Origin: Thermomucor indicae-seudaticae
Taxonomy: Eukaryota > Mucoromycota > Mucoromycetes > Mucorales > Lichtheimiaceae
DNA length: 26,961 nt
Assembly (NCBI GenBank): GCA_000787465.1
Contig: JSYX01000488.1
Coordinates: 1-26,961, forward strand
Direction of reading: 5' to 3'
Shown here piece after piece: positions 10,470-24,485 of this stretch. The notes beneath the pieces were generated by a model. That model was not told the DNA's origin, made no database searches, and saw only the letters and a list, made by a program, of their open reading frames with translations. Numbering within the stretch: the first letter of the stretch is position 1; the number at the start of each line of letters is the position of its first letter. The position numbers and the translations under genes were made by a program.

Positions 10470-10664
10470 AACCAATATCCCCAAGTACATATCCCATCAA
10501 CTCTACTGTACCATATCTTGATAGCAATATGTATTTATATTTTATGAGCACGACGTAATTAAAAGAAAAAGAGTAGCCATATATGTTTCCTTCACTGACT
10601 CTTGCCTCCTTCCCCGCCTGAGTGATCTTGAGTCTTCTTCAAAGTCGACTCCCCGAGACCACTT

Positions 10665-10971
10665 TTAGCTATCAACCTGTTTTAGACCACCTTCCATTGA
10701 TCGTTCATCCATAACTCTATACAAACCATGTCTGGCTTCTTGCCTGTTCGAAAGGACGTAGCCAAGCCCCAGCAGAACTAGTACAGCTGTAGCAGCGAAA
10801 AAGGTTGGACCGCTGCGCTGCTGTACATTGACGTCTGCCATATCAGATCGATAAGCTATCCTTTCATTGTCCGGCCTTCTATGCTCTCGACTCACGTTCA
10901 GGATCTGACGGTCGTCGGAAAACACGAGTCGATGAACGTGATGCGTTGAGAAGTGGCCGACGAGCAAACAT
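10665..10971 (-). CDS. Small (81 aa) predicted mitochondrial single-pass membrane protein
   Basis: Two exons (10971-10896, 10834-10665) joined by a 61-nt GT-AG intron (GTGAGT donor) give 81 residues. The N terminus begins MFARRPLLNASRSSTRVFRR: seven Arg, no acidic residue, an amphipathic Arg/Ser/Leu pattern typical of a mitochondrial targeting signal. A single hydrophobic helix follows (about 36-51, FFAATAVLVLLGLGYVL), then a charged C-terminal tail. The intron size matches the rest of the window, and the splice join keeps the frame. The gene sits between the convergent transporter gene and the oxidase gene. I do not recognise the family; small inner-membrane subunits or assembly factors of respiratory complexes look like this. 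An alternative, that it is the membrane anchor exon of the upstream oxidase, is less likely (see rejected items). Confidence 0.6.
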
Positions 10972-11113
10972 ACTGTTGCAGAAGAAAGAAAGTGTGCGCT
11001 GGATAAATTGAAGCCTTGCCTTGCTTGCTTTATGCAGGTCAGAAACCCTGATCATGCTGACTTCATCTGATAGCCAATCATGTTTGGATAAAACCCCAGA
11101 ACATCATATCATT

Positions 11114-11119
11114 TTTATT
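11114..11119 (-). terminator. AATAAA polyadenylation signal of the oxidase gene
   Basis: AATAAA on the minus strand lies 22 nt after the stop codon of the multicopper oxidase. It supports ending the gene there rather than splicing on to a distant exon. Confidence 0.6.
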
Positions 11120-11141
11120 AGGAACACTTTTTGGACGCCTT

Positions 11142-13280
11142 TCAAAGAGTATCATCTGCTCCTAGAGACTCATTCACCGGTAGAAAGACTCCACTTGGTG
11201 CTCCTCTGAGGTCAAGGCCTTCTCTGCCTGCTGCGTTACCAGACGTGGTATGACCAAGCTTGCGACATTGCTCAGCCACCACCGGATCGATGCGGATTGT
11301 TTCTTGAGCGACCTCGGGCGCTTCAATGAAAACGGCCGCCATGCCCGAAGCCAAATGCCATTCGTTATGGCAGTGGAAGATCCATGAGCCAGGGTTGTCG
11401 GCTTTGTACCGGAGGATGGCATATCCCTTACCAGGGACTCGTACGGTGTCTCGAATCACTGGTTTGTCCAGGACCCAGTCGACGGTCGAAGGGTCGCCGA
11501 GATAATGACTGTTTGCGCGGAGAGCAACGACTTGGAAGCCATGACCATGTAAATGGACTATGGGTACCCCAGTTAGCTGGTTATCGTACTGGGGAAAGTC
11601 AACTTAAACTTACAAGGATGGTCATCACCGTCATAGTTGTTGAGCACGATTTCAACTACGTCGAGGTATTTGACAATATACGCGTTTCCTTGAGGACCAT
11701 AAACTTTGGGATTGCTAGCGAGTTTGCCCATTGTCAGTTCGGTAAAGAGGTGCGGCGTCGGGCCGGGAATGAAAGGGATACGGTTGATCATTCCGTGATG
11801 CAAACCATCGTTCGCTTTTTTGTCTTCAATGGTAAGGTTGAGCATCATGTCTGGTTCGACCGCCTTCAAGTTTGACAGAGAACGTAGGCTGATTTCGTTA
11901 AAGTCGCTTCTCGCGCCAATGTCCTCACTGGGCGCAAAGTTGTTGTGCGATTCGTTGTAAATAAGTCGAGCAGTGATATCTATTCAAATATGAACATCGT
12001 TTAACATCTTAAGGCTTGATTCCCCATTTACTTACTGGGATTTAAGCCGTTCAGAGGGCCGTCAAATTGTCTTGTATCCATGTCAGCGTGTATCAGATAA
12101 TTTGTATCGGTGGTTTCTTTGGCTTTGACAAGGACGGATACCCGTTGAGCTGCAGTAAGGTACAGGCTTTTGGTCTTGTAAGGTTCTGTATAGTGCTAGA
12201 TGCATTGCAAAAGCTGTTCTAGTAACGATTGCTTGAAACCAAAGACCGACTCGATACTTACCCCATCCACTTCAATGATTTCGAGCTCGTGGCCATCGAT
12301 ACTGAAATAGAACGTTACATACCCTGACATGTTGATCAGTCGAAAGCGATATGTTTTCGCGGGCTCAAACTTGACGCTTGCATTCAATTGATCATTGATG
12401 AGCCCGGACTCTAGAATCATAAGATATAGGGAAGAAACGTCAGACATCATTGGGAAACAGCGCTATCGAATGTATAACTTGCGAGGTAGAGGTTCGTCCC
12501 CAAAAGGGTTGTTTTTACTGAGATACAGCTTCAAGTTTACCCGAGAGTCTTGGTGATACCAATCTTAAACCATTCTAGATGAGAAGAGGACGTATGATAA
12601 GACTCAGGCCGCTAATCAACATACCAGAGACCGTTATAATCTGCTCTTCGTCATAAGTGTAAGGACATCCAGGATCATGAATGATAAAAGGCGATCGGAG
12701 GCCATCCATGTATTGACCCTATTCGTGTGCAATGTAAGAAATTATAGACGTTGCCACATGAAAGCCTATATTTACCGGTACATGACTGTGGATCCAGTAG
12801 GTGCCAACCTGTTCGTCGATATGATACTCGTAGGTCCGGCTATCACCTGGAGGAATACCGCTGGAGGAAGGGAGAGTCAGATCGAAAGAACTCCCGCGCA
12901 CTAGAATCTAATTGATATATTACCATTCTGTTACGCCAAAGGCACCGTCTTGGAAAGGCGTGCCTTTCTGACGAAGACCATGCAAATGAAAGTTTACGAC
13001 TTGGTCTGGTACCCTATTCCGCACGTTGACGAGAACGATATCATTCTTCTCGACCTCAATTTTTGGTTGTCTGCACGTTCATGATTAAGAGATCCTATTT
13101 TTACTTGTATGTAAAGAACTAGACTTACGGCCATTGTCCGTTCACTGCGAGAATAGTGCGTTCGAATCCATCGGGGCTAGCCTGCATATAGCTGACGTCC
13201 CAGTTATACTCGACACGCTTAGCATGTACGCCTGCTAATAGACTCGCCGCGGCAATTGTACAGATCCCAATAATACGCAT
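11142..13280 (-). CDS. Secreted multicopper oxidase, Fet3/laccase-like, no membrane anchor
   Basis: Nine exons (13280-13129, 13070-12924, 12860-12776, 12718-12625, 12563-12483, 12410-12262, 12195-12036, 11979-11614, 11557-11142) give 549 residues. Residues 1-20 are a signal peptide. All four copper motifs are intact: H79-L-H81-G, W-I-H124-S-H126, H410-P-F-H413-L-H415-G-H417 and H473-C474-H475-x3-H479. The start (YNWDVSYMQASPDGF) and NGQWP, the SDWYHQDSR segment and NPFGDEPLP follow the Fet3 pattern. Two features differ from Fet3: residue 484, the axial position of the type 1 copper, is Met instead of Leu, and the protein stops after FLPVNES without the transmembrane helix Fet3 has there. It should oxidise iron, phenols or ascorbate-like substrates outside the cell; which one is open. 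The fifth intron (12482-12411) is GC-AG. The ATG follows a TATA box by about 45 nt. Confidence 0.9.
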
Positions 13281-13798
13281 TGAGGCTGCTGGTTGCTGGA
13301 AGCGACGAAGCTTCAAGCAGCCTTATATTCTAAATTTTTTCCTTTGAAACATTGTTCCGGATACTCGGAAATACCAAGTTTCACAACCAAGGCAGCAAAA
13401 ATCCTGATCCTCCGCGTCTTTTCCGGTTTTGCAGTAATGACTCGCTTGTTTACAATCTGTTTTTATCTTTTTTGATCTACAAACTTGTTATTGTGCGGTT
13501 GCGAAAAAATTCTCCTTGAACGCCGAGGCATATTCTGTCTACGTAATAGCAAGTTTCTCATTTGTCGTAATGGCCAAGTTCGATGAAGACTCTTAAATTC
13601 ATTGAATCAGAGGACATCTGTCCATCTGTGTCAATTTTGCCACATAAACTTGAGTGTGTTGATTACAACTGCATAGTGACGTATATCTACCGCTGAGTGA
13701 GTATTGTTTAACCGGGTCGCATCTTTGGATCCAACCCGCTTCTTCCTTTTCTTCCTTTTTCTCTCTTCCTCTTACTTTGGCTCTGTCATTGGACAACT
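13281..13798. promoter_or_regulatory. Divergent promoter region, oxidase (-) and channel (+)
   Basis: Some 518 nt separate two divergent start codons. On the minus strand a TATA box (TATAAG, 13327-13322) precedes the oxidase ATG. The channel side has a CT-rich leader (TCTTCCTTTTCTTCC near 13740) as is common upstream of fungal start sites. I saw no convincing iron GATA-factor site (ATCWGATAA) by eye. Confidence 0.55.
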
Positions 13799-16700
13799 AT
13801 GTCCAACATGAGTAGCGTATCTGTCAATTCTTCCTACATACCATCGCCGTCATCGACGGCCTTGTCGCCTGCAGAGACAAACGCGACGTCCACCAGTGGT
13901 CTGCCGTTCCTCGATTTTGGTGGCGGTTACAGCAATGTTCCTGGAACGGCAAGTTACACTGCGCAGAATCAAAGCGGGTTAGAGACGCAGTTATTGGTGT
14001 GTGCAAGTGTTGGGCTTTTATGCTTCCTCGTTTTCTGCTTTTTACGTACGAGGTAAATGTTTTGCAGCCAGAACGATCCGATCGTAACGACTGATCGAGT
14101 GCTGACCACAATACATACTAGATGGACAGTAATTTTTGCTCCTCGCTTGAATATGAAGAGGTATGGAATAGAAGTACCCAGCGGTCACTTTCAAAGCTAT
14201 GGCTCATGCTTTTCGTAGACATAAACCTCCAGAGCTGCCGAACACGTTTCTTGGCTGGGTGATACCATTGATCAAGATCAATCAGCAGGAGCTGGCAGAC
14301 AAAGTTGGGTTGGATGCTGTTGTGGTGAGGAAAAAACGAAGCAAGGGAATGTGTAACATCTTCCGTCAGGCTTATGTAACGCTTCGTTACAGATGCTACA
14401 GTTTATTGCGATGGGGATTAAGCTATTTGCTTTATGCTCTTTCTTTGGTGTGGTTGCACTGGTTCCCATCAGTTTAACAACAGGAGAAACTGCCGAGAAC
14501 AATGTGACCAGAACGATCGATCGACTATCCATTACCGTGCTGGAAGACTCCTCCGAATATCTTATTGCCTATCTGGCGTTCACCTATTTCTTCTGTTTGA
14601 CGACATTCTTCTTTCTGTACAGCAACTACCTATCCTTCATTTTCATGCGTGCACAGTATCTATTGCGCATGTCAAAGACTTTATCATGCAGGTCGGTCAT
14701 TGTTACAGGTGTTCCACGTCCTCTCCGATCGGACGAAGCCCTTGCGGAATATTACGAGCATCTCGGAATCGGACCCGTCGAAAATACCCATATCGTTCGT
14801 CATGTTCAGCATCTCAATTCCTTGCTCAAAAAGCGGGCTTTGGCACTTCGTCGCCTGGAAGCTGCCTACGTTCGATATTGGGGCAATCCATGCAGAATAC
14901 CAGACTATGATCCTGATCGCATTCTAGATGATGCGCACTTGTTTCAGCGTGTCGAGCAGCAACAAAGAGAGATGATGTCAAAGGAAGAAGAACGCCAGTT
15001 TAGCACGACTTTTTTCCTCGGTCTTGCAGACGGTGCGCGGTTTCAGGGTCGGAAATCCTATCGACCAACAGTCCGAACTGGATTCTTGGGTCTGTTTGGG
15101 AAAAAAGTGGACGCCATTGAATACTACACGCAAATATTTGAGGACCTCGATCGACAAGTCCAAGAAGCTCGTAAATCCTCGTGCTATGAAATGACCAATG
15201 TCGGATTTGTGACCTTCAGAAACATGTCCAGTGCTGTAAGCCGTTTATCAAAAAAAGCATTATGTGGTGTCGAGTACTGAGTAAGCCCCGCTTCTCTTCT
15301 AGCTTATAGCCTCTCAAATCGCTATCCATCCGGAGCCATTCAATTGCCGGACGAACATGGCTTACGAGCCACGCGACGTGCTATGGACAAACGTAACGAT
15401 ACGCGGTCGTGAACGCCTGATCCGCGAATTTCTTGTCTGGACCGTGACAATACTTTTGTCGTTCTTTTGGATTGGCCCTATTGCTTCATTTTCAGCGCTC
15501 ACAAGCGTCGATACCCTAAGACGCGTATTTCCAAAGTTGGTGGATGCGGCGGAAAGCTCTCCATTCCTCCAAAATATCATACAAGGCCTTCTGCCTACAC
15601 TGGCAGTCAATATATTCATGGCAATTTTGCCGCTTATTTTCGACGGTACATTATCTTGTTTGACGTCTTGATTAACGTTCTTCTCTTACATGATTTTCTG
15701 CACAGCTTTAGGAGTCGTCCAAGGTCTGCGATCTCGGAGCGCCATAGCCGAAGCAACTTTTAGCAAGTAAGGGATAACGATCTGTAATAAATTGCGGGAT
15801 TATGTCTATGGCTCATTATTTTGTTTTGGCAGGTACTTCTTCTTTCTACTCTTCAATGTCCTGCTCGTGTTCACTATTGCAAGCACTGTGACGAAAACTG
15901 TCGAAGAACTGCTGAACCATCCAACAGAGGTAGCCAATTTGTTGGGTACCACTTTACCAGCTGTGAGTGCATGGCGAACGATCCAGCTACATGTGATGAT
16001 AACCTAGCTATATATTAGGTTGCACCGTTCTTTATCAATTACACCATCTTGCAAGGCATGCTGCTGTAAGTGGATAGGAAACTGACTAGACAAGCAAAAC
16101 ATACTTAATGCTCTCGTAGGATGCCCCTGAGCTTGCTTCTTTTCGGAGCACTCATTATCCGTGGGTTTACACATGTCTTCTTGTGCAAGACGCCACGAGA
16201 TTATGCTGAAAACCGTGCACCCTGGTCTTTTAATTACGGCACAGGATATCCTCCACCACTTTTGATTTTCATTATTGTTTTGGAATATTCGACCATCTCA
16301 CCGATTATTCTTCTCTTTGGTACAGTGTACTTTTGTATCACATACCTTGTCTACAAATACCAGTTCCTTTACGGTAAGCAACGGATATTGTGTCAAAAAG
16401 AAGGTCCAATGCTAATGGGTATTCCTGATAAACAGTTTATTTTAAGCCTTACGACGCCATGGGTAGTGCCTGGACAATGGTGTTCCCTAGAATCATTGTT
16501 GGGATGCTGATATTCCAGCTTACGATGGCTGGTCTCTTCCTCTTGAAGAAATACATCACACTTGGTATTCTTTGCATACCGCTAATGGTGCTTACGATAC
16601 TCTTCAAAATAACTATGGATGCGGCCTTTGCAAAGAACAGCAAGAACTTACCTATGCAATTACTTCGCGATCAAATGACCAAACTTCCAACGCATAGCGG

Positions 16701-17610
16701 CAGGTCGCAACAGTTGGATAGCGAAGATGATGACGATGACGACGACGACGACGGTGGTGATGATAAAGATGAAGAGGAGGAGAAAGGTACAGGATCCGCG
16801 AAACTAGATAATCTTGAACAAGTTGAAAGCGTGTCCAGAGAACCAGCCAAATCTCGATGGAAGCTTGCCACGGCGTTTGCATCGCAAATAAGCCGTATGC
16901 AACATTCGAAATCACCCTTTCATAGTCTCGATCAAAGCAGGGCGCCACCGCCTTCCAAACATCGACGCGTTATCCTTGATGAAGATGATTATGAGGCTAT
17001 CCCTGATCGACGTACGGATTACCGCCAGCCGCCAATGACATTAAATCCAGGTATATTAGATACTGGCTTGAAGCGATACGGCAACCCTGCGCTTGTTGGT
17101 GTTTTACCACAGTTATGGCTACCTGTCAAATGCCCAACGGATGGAGCTCCTCAGCAGCGAGTAGACGCTTCGAAGCGTATCTCGAATCTCAGGGATGGAC
17201 GTCAGATTGCCAGCGAGTTGGCTAGACTTCTTCGTCGTGCAGAATCCGCACGGCGCCGCGCGGCAGGCGTGCTGGATCAACAGCATCAGAAGGATGGTGT
17301 TGTCACAGTTGCCACAGGAAGCAGCGTACCGCCAGCGCCAGAGCAATCTCCTCGTGCCTCGACAACTTTGCGGCGAATCCTTGGAGGCTCCCCTGACCTT
17401 CGCTTGTCGCGCACGTCATTCAGCACTAACCAAAAAGCTGCGAGTATTTCGCAAGAGCACATTCTGAACGATCCTGTACATGAAGAGGAGGCAGTGACGG
17501 TCGATGACCGTTCTTCAGGTGAACAAATCCATCTACAGCCACTGGATCATTCCGACAACTTTGGTATCGGCAATTCTACTCAATTACACAAATCTTCCAC
17601 TCATCCTTGA
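13799..17610 (+). CDS. CSC1/OSCA-type calcium-permeable channel (RSN1 family, DUF221)
   Basis: Ten exons (13799-14052, 14122-14160, 14219-14324, 14393-15235, 15303-15645, 15706-15766, 15833-15962, 16019-16065, 16120-16373, 16436-17610) give 1083 residues. The domain order is that of the family: an extracellular N terminus, a first helix (about 65-83), WTVIFAPRL, GLDAVV, two helices (about 134-160 and 189-217), a long cytosolic domain from SVIVTGVPRPLRSDEA to VGFVTFRNMSSA, then IHPEPFNC and APRDVLW-like AYEPRDVLWTN, and the conserved seven-helix channel block to about 755. The long cytosolic tail has an acidic Asp/Glu run (788-809) and the conserved patch ending YGNPALVGVLPQLWLPV (about 907-923). 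These proteins are osmo- or mechanosensitive cation channels of plasma or internal membranes. It is divergently placed to the oxidase gene, with no evident functional link. Confidence 0.95.
16723..16790 (+). repeat. GAT/GAC/GAG run coding Asp/Glu tract
   Basis: A stretch of GAT, GAC and GAG codons encodes the acidic run in the C-terminal tail of the CSC1-type channel. Mixed codons point to an old, selected acidic patch. Confidence 0.8.
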
Positions 17611-17937
17611 TTTATTCCCCTCACGTTGTAAATATCGTCTGCGCTACATCCAGCCATTCATTACATGTTATCTGCTTTAATTTTTTCAAGACAGGAATTG
17701 GCTGTTTATTCAATGCTTTGCTTTTACGTACCAAATATTTCGGATTGCTTCTCTCAAGGAGGAAAAGATTTGGATAGACCTATCATCCAAGTCCTGTTCT
17801 TGTTGTGATTACTGCACAATTGCAGCTTTCGAGATAACCGTGCGAAACCAAACGTTCATAGTGTCTGTCGTATGTACCTTTTCGCCCTATGAGGCTCGTA
17901 AACATCAAGTAACCAGATTAGACTTAATGCCGAACAT
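17611..17937. other. Intergenic, channel 3' end to kinase start
   Basis: This is the 3' flank of the channel gene and the promoter of the kinase gene, same strand. No gene or clear TATA box is seen. Confidence 0.5.
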
Positions 17938-21320
<3,383 letters not shown>

Positions 21321-21353
21321 CATGCCAGTTTATTTCTCGTTGTCTTTTCTCTC

Positions 21354-22202
21354 TTAACGCCAAGAATCCAGGTCCTCCTGATTGACATAGATATTTTCGC
21401 CATTTTCTCGTATTGATTCCCTGTTTTTGTCTCTCGGTAATGGTTTTCGCATATCTGTTTTTCTTGTTAGTAAACATCTCGTTCTGTTTTTGTCCGGATT
21501 GTTTGCGATGACTTACCGTAAGCATCTTCATTGGTTGCGCCAGAGTAATAGTTTCGTACACGACGATAGACTGAATATCCAAATTTGCGGTACATGCCTA
21601 TTGCCACCGCATTGGATACTCTTACATACAAATCCACGAACCAACCATTGTACCTATTAATCGACTGTTAGACTTAAAAAGGAAAACCTGCAGACAGAGA
21701 GAGAAACATTACGTTTTCTCGGAAACTTCTTCGAGGAGGTTCATCATGCCATCAGCCAGACCTAAGCGGCGATACTCGGGAGCCACGGTAATCGCCGTGA
21801 CGTGACCATGCCAGTTTTTGCCCGTGCCTTCAGCTTTACCCATCACTGAAAGAACATATCAGTTATCCGAGCTTACATGAAGGAAGGGGGGAAGACTAAA
21901 GCCTTACCGTATCCCATGGGCCGTCCGTGCGGCGACGTTTGAATACAAAAGAGATCAGGCCATCGTGCGAGATATTGCAAGTAGAAAGAAATATTATACT
22001 AGCAAGCAATTTGTCGGACTCCTGCCGTGCAACGATAACCGCGACTACTACTCACTGTTTCGGTCAACACATCTAGATTACTATCGCACAATGTATTGCT
22101 CACATTAGACCCCACACCGTGCATAGAATCTGACGGAAAATGCACGTACATGTTGTTGAACTCAAATAAATCAGTTGCCTTGAATCGTCGTAATAAGCTC
22201 AT
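21354..22202 (-). CDS. NAA20: NAA20 (Nat3), catalytic subunit of NatB N-terminal acetyltransferase
   Basis: Six exons (22202-22150, 22080-22056, 21998-21908, 21845-21713, 21653-21517, 21454-21354) give 179 residues, the usual size. The sequence follows the family closely: RRFKATDLFEFNNINLDVLTET, FYLQYLARWPD, GYVMGKAEG, WHGHVTAITVAPEYRRLGLA with the acetyl-CoA-binding RRLGLA (82-87), then WFVDLYVRVSNAVAIGMYRK, GYSVYRRV, YYSG and DAYDMRKPLPRD. NAA20 with its partner NAA25 acetylates nascent chains starting Met-Asp, Met-Glu, Met-Asn or Met-Gln at the ribosome. The second exon is only 25 nt, and all junction phases agree. The longer upstream frame that passes the ATG at 22202 was not used because the family starts at this Met. 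The gene is convergent with the Yak1 gene and divergent from the HIT-finger gene. Confidence 0.95.
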
Positions 22203-22681
22203 AAGTCGCAGGAAGGTAAAAGCACTTGCCGTTTCAGTCACAGACCGAATTTGGGAGCGTCGAAAAGATGTCAGCCAGCCCATTAAGCTTTGCTCATAGC
22301 ACCATAGGAACTGATCTTGTGCGTGTTATCTCAGTGCGGCTCATTTCGATTATTGTTTGCTAAAACGTTCTTGTAGCGTTTACTGTATTATCATAAGGAC
22401 ATGCTCAGATCTTGGCAAGGAACCGATTGTCTCAAAAACAACGGCCCTCAAAAAAGAAGCAAGTTGATATTGCATTAAGCTTGCGCGGGAACCCGCTGTT
22501 CAAAGGGATCATTCTCTCAGACGGCCACCATCAACCGACGAGCTTTCGAAAGGAGTAAAGCATGATTGCTGTATCGTATGAGCAGAAGGTTTTGACTCAG
22601 CCGCAAGTCCTGAGAATTTCTGCGGCAGTATAAGAAAGATTTCGCCGCTTTTCAGAATTTCTTGTTCGTACTTTTGGGATT
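22203..22681. promoter_or_regulatory. Divergent promoter region, NAA20 (-) and HIT-finger gene (+)
   Basis: About 479 nt between two divergent start codons of presumed housekeeping genes. No TATA box or other clear element stands out, and no further gene is seen. Confidence 0.45.
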
Positions 22682-23382
22682 ATGGCTCACACTTGCGAAG
22701 TTTGTAAAAGAGAAGAAAGCAGGTACCGTTGCCCGACATGTCGGCTACCTTAGTAAGTAGCGCTGAGAAAACACGTGCCGCGAAATGAGGTTGATGGATG
22801 TTTGTGTCATCCTTAGCTGTTCGGCTAGATGCTACAAAGAACACCGATGTATGGCTTGTGTGAACATATTCATCTGCAATTACCCGTCTTTAACACAGTT
22901 TTCTTTCTTCTCCAGCGGAACCTTGCTACCCTTCTTCTTCTGCTCCGTCATCTGACCGTCAAGGTAAGTAAGCAACCAGTGGAAATAATGCGCCGCCGTT
23001 CTTAGATATTCGCCTCCTCCTTTGCGTAGAACTACCATCCAAAAGCCGTCACCATCGCCGACCACTCCCAACAGACGATGCCGATCCTGAAGACAAAAGT
23101 CGCCTATCGCACAGTCAACTTAGACTTATCGGTAAAAGAAAGAAAAAGACATTGGGCACAACAAGTTAAGAGCAGAACGTGGTTTTCATTGACGCATGAA
23201 TGCCAGCGCAATCCGAAGAAATACGCAAGTACCTGCAAGACAGTGAAATCCGAACATTGATCACGGCGATCGACCAGTCCCGAAATCCGGAAAAGGAATT
23301 GGATGCGATACGAGTGACAATTCCAAAATTCGAAGAATTTGCTCGCTTGCTTGTCAGGACGGTGGCGCCAGATGACGACTAA
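22682..23382 (+). CDS. HIT-type zinc-finger protein (ZNHIT3/Hit1-like)
   Basis: Five exons (22682-22752, 22817-22848, 22916-22963, 23030-23131, 23207-23382) give 142 residues, all short and missed by a plain ORF scan. Residues 5-38 form a HIT finger: Cys5-x2-Cys8-x8-Cys17-x2-Cys20-x4-Cys25-x3-Cys29-x3-His33-x4-Cys38, with YRCPTCRLPYCS matching the family. The C-terminal part (SEEIRKYLQDSEIRTLI ... PKFEEFARLL) looks like the helical tail of ZNHIT3/Hit1, which acts with Rsa1/NUFIP1 in box C/D snoRNP assembly in the nucleus. For intron 3 the acceptor at 23029 (66 nt) was preferred over one at 23005 (42 nt, shorter than any other intron here); both keep the frame and differ by eight residues. ZNHIT3 versus another HIT-finger protein is not settled. 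Confidence 0.82.
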
Positions 23383-23739
23383 AATCATGCGTTTTTCTTT
23401 CTTTTCCAGCAAAGGCGCATGATGACAAAAACGATATAGTACATAGCCGCTATCTTGTTTTCTCTACGACTGCTTGGATGGTAAAGCAGTAAAATTAAAC
23501 GAAAATTCAGGGGTAAAAAACGAACATTTTTTTATTTTGCTATTTCCCTTTTGACATATATATATATATATATATATAGCATAAAAGGACGCCCTTTTCT
23601 TCTTTGACATAATTAAATTCTTTTCATACACACCGCGGCATAAAACATAAAATAAAAACAACTACAGAGAATGACCGATCAAAAAAAAAAAAAAGAAACG
23701 AGAGGAAAGGATCCTTGCGATCACCGAGTTTGATCCTTC
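23383..23739. other. Intergenic between convergent genes, AT-rich
   Basis: The 3' flanks of the HIT-finger gene (+) and the bZIP gene (-). It holds an (AT)n run (23556-23578), a 14-nt A run (23681-23694) and T/A-rich tracts suited to 3'-end formation on both strands. No gene is seen. Confidence 0.6.
23556..23578. repeat. (AT)n dinucleotide run
   Basis: Twenty-three nucleotides of perfect alternating A and T, in the convergent intergenic stretch. It is a likely length-variable microsatellite. Confidence 0.9.
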
Positions 23740-24471
23740 TTAAATGGCATGTAGGAACGAGTGTTGTTGCTGCTCGTCATCATCATCCTCGTCGTCAAAA
23801 CCACCGTTGCCGTCTTCAGCGCTCAGAGAGGGAAAAGGCATGGGCGTGTAAGGCTCATTGGGTACCAAGACAACTGGCACTGGTCTCTCCCGGATCAACT
23901 GTGCCAGGCGCGCCTCGTTCTTCTCCACCACGAGTGCCTTGAGCCACTTGATCTCCTTCTCGAGCTCCTTGATGTGTGCTTCCAGTCGCTTTGATTTCTC
24001 GGTCATCTCGTACGCGGTGCGCTGCAGCGCTTGCTCGCGCATCTTCTTCTTGATCCGGAACCTTGCACTTGCAGCTGTGTTGCGACGTCGTTTCTCGTCT
24101 TTGGACAATTTCGTCGTTTGTTGGTTCCTACGACGCTTTGCTGTCGTTGCCGGCTGCTGCTGCTGCTCCTGCTGTGTTGGTGGTTCTTCTTGTTTCTCTG
24201 CCGCCGGCGGCGCTGATGATGGCTGTTGTTGTTCCTCTACGACAGGCTTTTCATGGTTGTTACAGTCCCATAAAAATTGGAATGCCTCGTTGTTGTTGTT
24301 CAGGTGAGGTTGTGCTTGTGGCGTCAGCAAAACAGGATCAAACGTGAATTGAGCGTTGGCGAAAAAGTCGAGCTCTCGCTCCAACTCTTGATCGGTCACA
24401 AACGAGACAGGATCCGTTGCTTGGTTCAGCGTGTCAATGTAGCTCGTCTGCGGAAACGAACGTGGAAGCAT
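23740..24471 (-). CDS. cys3: CYS3/MetR-type bZIP transcription factor
   Basis: One coding exon, 243 residues. The basic region RRRNTAASARFRIKKK (128-143, Asn131 to Arg139) is the signature shared by Neurospora CYS3, Aspergillus MetR and S. pombe Zip1. The zipper follows with heptad residues Leu149, Met156, Leu163, Leu170 and Leu177. The N-terminal part has an acidic/aromatic segment (DQELERELDFFANAQFTF) and a Gln/Pro/Glu-rich stretch (about 78-110); the C terminus is acidic and ends with Gln/His. Family members activate sulfur acquisition and assimilation genes as dimers on ATGRYRYCAT sites, and are turned off by the Met30/SconB ubiquitin ligase. The gene for such an F-box protein lies directly upstream on the same strand. 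The ATG at 24471 is preceded in frame by a stop, and a 5'-UTR intron seems to end 14 nt before it. Confidence 0.9.
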   Translation of the reverse strand: MLPRSFPQTSYIDTLNQATDPVSFVTDQELERELDFFANAQFTFDPVLLTPQAQPHLNNNNEAFQFLWDCNNHEKPVVEEQQQPSSAPPAAEKQEEPPTQQEQQQQPATTAKRRRNQQTTKLSKDEKRRRNTAASARFRIKKKMREQALQRTAYEMTEKSKRLEAHIKELEKEIKWLKALVVEKNEARLAQLIRERPVPVVLVPNEPYTPMPFPSLSAEDGNGGFDDEDDDDEQQQHSFLHAI

Positions 24472-24485
24472 ATCGTCCCAGTTTT

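Noticed and set aside
10665..11170. Joining the hydrophobic exon at 10834-10665 to the oxidase as a Fet3-like membrane anchor
   Set aside because: It would need an intron of over 300 nt where all others are 53-82 nt, the oxidase already has a stop followed by AATAAA, and the hydrophobic exon joins better to its own ATG exon with a presequence through a 61-nt intron.
11384..11875. 163-codon plus-strand open frame
   Set aside because: It is antisense to conserved oxidase exons that hold the copper ligands, and has no recognisable motif.
22772..22777. CACGTG (Cbf1/Met4-type E-box), also at 522-527 and 25401-25406
   Set aside because: The three copies lie in an intron, in unassigned flank sequence and inside the met30 coding exon; none sits in a fitting promoter, and the 6-mer is expected several times by chance.
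22964..23005. 42-nt intron in the HIT-finger gene
   Set aside because: An acceptor 24 nt further (23029) gives a 66-nt intron like the others and also keeps the frame; the short version would be the smallest intron in the window.
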